A stretch of 6,044 bases of DNA from Pseudomonadota bacterium (lineage in GTDB: Bacteria > Pseudomonadota > Alphaproteobacteria > Rhizobiales > Beijerinckiaceae), in contig JAJXZN010000203.1 in the NCBI GenBank assembly GCA_021780015.1, forward strand, positions 1 through 6,044, read 5' to 3'. Positions 5,428-6,044 of the stretch are shown in pieces. The notes under the pieces were generated by a model. That model saw only the letters and a program-made list of their open reading frames with translations. It was not told the origin of the DNA and made no database searches. Every line of letters begins with the position of its first letter. Positions within the stretch are counted from its first letter, which is position 1. Position numbers and translations under genes: made by a program.

Positions 5428-6044
5428 CAGGCGTCCTCCGCCAGCCGCAAGCCTGAAAATTGCCAGCGTGCATCTGGCGGAAAGAAGTTGCGATAGGTCG
5501 GCCGCATATGGCTCTCCGGCGTCGCGCAGGAGCCGCCACGCAGCACGAACTGGCCGCACATGAATTTGCCATTGTATTCGCCGACCGCGCCTTCGGCCGG
5601 GCGGAAGCGCGGATAGGGTGAAAAGGCGCTGCGCGTCCATTCCCAGACATCGCCGTACATCTGCCGCACGCCGCTCGCGGGTAGCGGCGCGGGGCGCGGC
5701 CGCAAGCGTCCCGAATCGAGCAAATTTCCAGCTTGCGGCAGATCGCGCGCCGCATATTCCCATTCGAATTCGCTCGGCAAGCGTCGTCCCGCCCAAGTCG
5801 CGAAAGCGTCCGCCTCGAAATAGCTGACGTGGCAAACGGGCGCCGCGGGATCGACCGGCTGCGCCCCACGCAGGGTCATTGTCCAATAGTCCGCCCCGCC
5901 GCGATCTTCCCAATAGAGGGGCATGGTCCAACCTTCCGATTGACGCTTGGCCCAGCCTTCGGAAAGCCAGATCAGCGGGTTGCGATAACCGCCATCGGCG
6001 ATGAATTCGATCCATTCCTTGTTGGTGACGAGCCGATCGGCAAG
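5427..6044 (-). CDS. egtB: Hercynine oxygenase / sulfoxide synthase EgtB, C-terminal part (5' partial)
   Basis: The frame enters from the right edge and ends at TGA 5429-5427, giving 205 residues of a protein usually about 400-430 long. EgtB is a non-heme iron enzyme that joins hercynine to a thiol (gamma-glutamylcysteine or cysteine, depending on type) with O2 to form a sulfoxide. The visible part is the formylglycine-generating-enzyme (sulfatase-modifying factor) domain: [22 protein letters not shown]-type and PLYW blocks near the start, then [56 protein letters not shown] and [20 protein letters not shown] at the end. The DinB-like N-terminal domain with the iron-binding His triad is outside the window, so catalytic integrity and thiol preference cannot be judged. 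No egtA, egtC or egtE is visible; they may lie upstream, elsewhere, or be absent. Confidence 0.95.
   Translation of the reverse strand, partial: LADRLVTNKEWIEFIADGGYRNPLIWLSEGWAKRQSEGWTMPLYWEDRGGADYWTMTLRGAQPVDPAAPVCHVSYFEADAFATWAGRRLPSEFEWEYAARDLPQAGNLLDSGRLRPRPAPLPASGVRQMYGDVWEWTRSAFSPYPRFRPAEGAVGEYNGKFMCGQFVLRGGSCATPESHMRPTYRNFFPPDARWQFSGLRLAEDA
5434..5439 (-). promoter_or_regulatory. Ribosome binding site of egtD within egtB
   Basis: On the minus strand GGAGGA lies 6 nt before the egtD ATG at 5427, inside the last codons of egtB. It decides the start against a much longer open frame reaching 6015. Confidence 0.8.

Noticed and set aside
1..6044. Mobile elements, tRNA/rRNA genes, CRISPR arrays or long repeats
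   Set aside because: No transposase-like frame, cloverleaf-like sequence, repeat-spacer pattern or long direct repeat was seen on either strand by eye.

Overview
The window is a GC-rich, tightly packed piece of bacterial chromosome carrying six protein-coding genes, two of them cut by the window edges. Gene content (a lanthanide-type PQQ alcohol dehydrogenase cassette, and an egtB-egtD ergothioneine pair) and the GC-rich, Ala/Arg/Asp-rich proteins suggest an alphaproteobacterium, probably a methylotroph or facultative methylotroph of the Hyphomicrobiales (Beijerinckiaceae/Methylocystaceae-like). This placement is an inference; there is no rRNA or other marker gene in the window.

Region 1 (1-2511, plus strand) is a xoxF-xoxG-xoxJ type operon. 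The C-terminal 361 residues of a PQQ-dependent methanol/alcohol dehydrogenase with the Asp-Tyr-Asp signature of lanthanide-dependent enzymes are followed, with a 26-nt overlap, by a small c-type cytochrome (its likely electron acceptor). This is followed, with an ATGA overlap, by a periplasmic XoxJ/MxaJ-type binding protein. The three products would act together in the periplasm: alcohol oxidation by XoxF, electron transfer to the heme of the cytochrome, and XoxJ as a probable maturation or activation partner.

Region 2 (2472-3743, minus strand) is a 12-helix major facilitator transporter, most like the anion:cation symporter (ACS) group. Its 3' end overlaps that of xoxJ tail-to-tail by 40 nt. 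A 129-nt intergenic region (3744-3872) separates it from a divergently read NAD(P)H-dependent FMN reductase-family flavoprotein (3873-4463, plus strand). This is the only real non-coding stretch in the window and holds the candidate promoter/operator signals.

Region 3 (4474-6044, minus strand) is the 3' part of an ergothioneine operon: the C-terminal half of the sulfoxide synthase EgtB, running in from the right edge, then EgtD, the histidine trimethylating enzyme, joined by a TGATG stop-start overlap and a strong ribosome binding site. EgtD converges on the FMN reductase gene with 10 nt between stop codons.

No tRNA, rRNA, mobile element, CRISPR array or pseudogene was found. I see no clearly new multi-gene system. 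The most notable points are the lanthanide signature and compact xoxGJ arrangement, the unassigned transporter/flavoprotein divergent pair lying between the two operons, and the tail-to-tail coding overlap.
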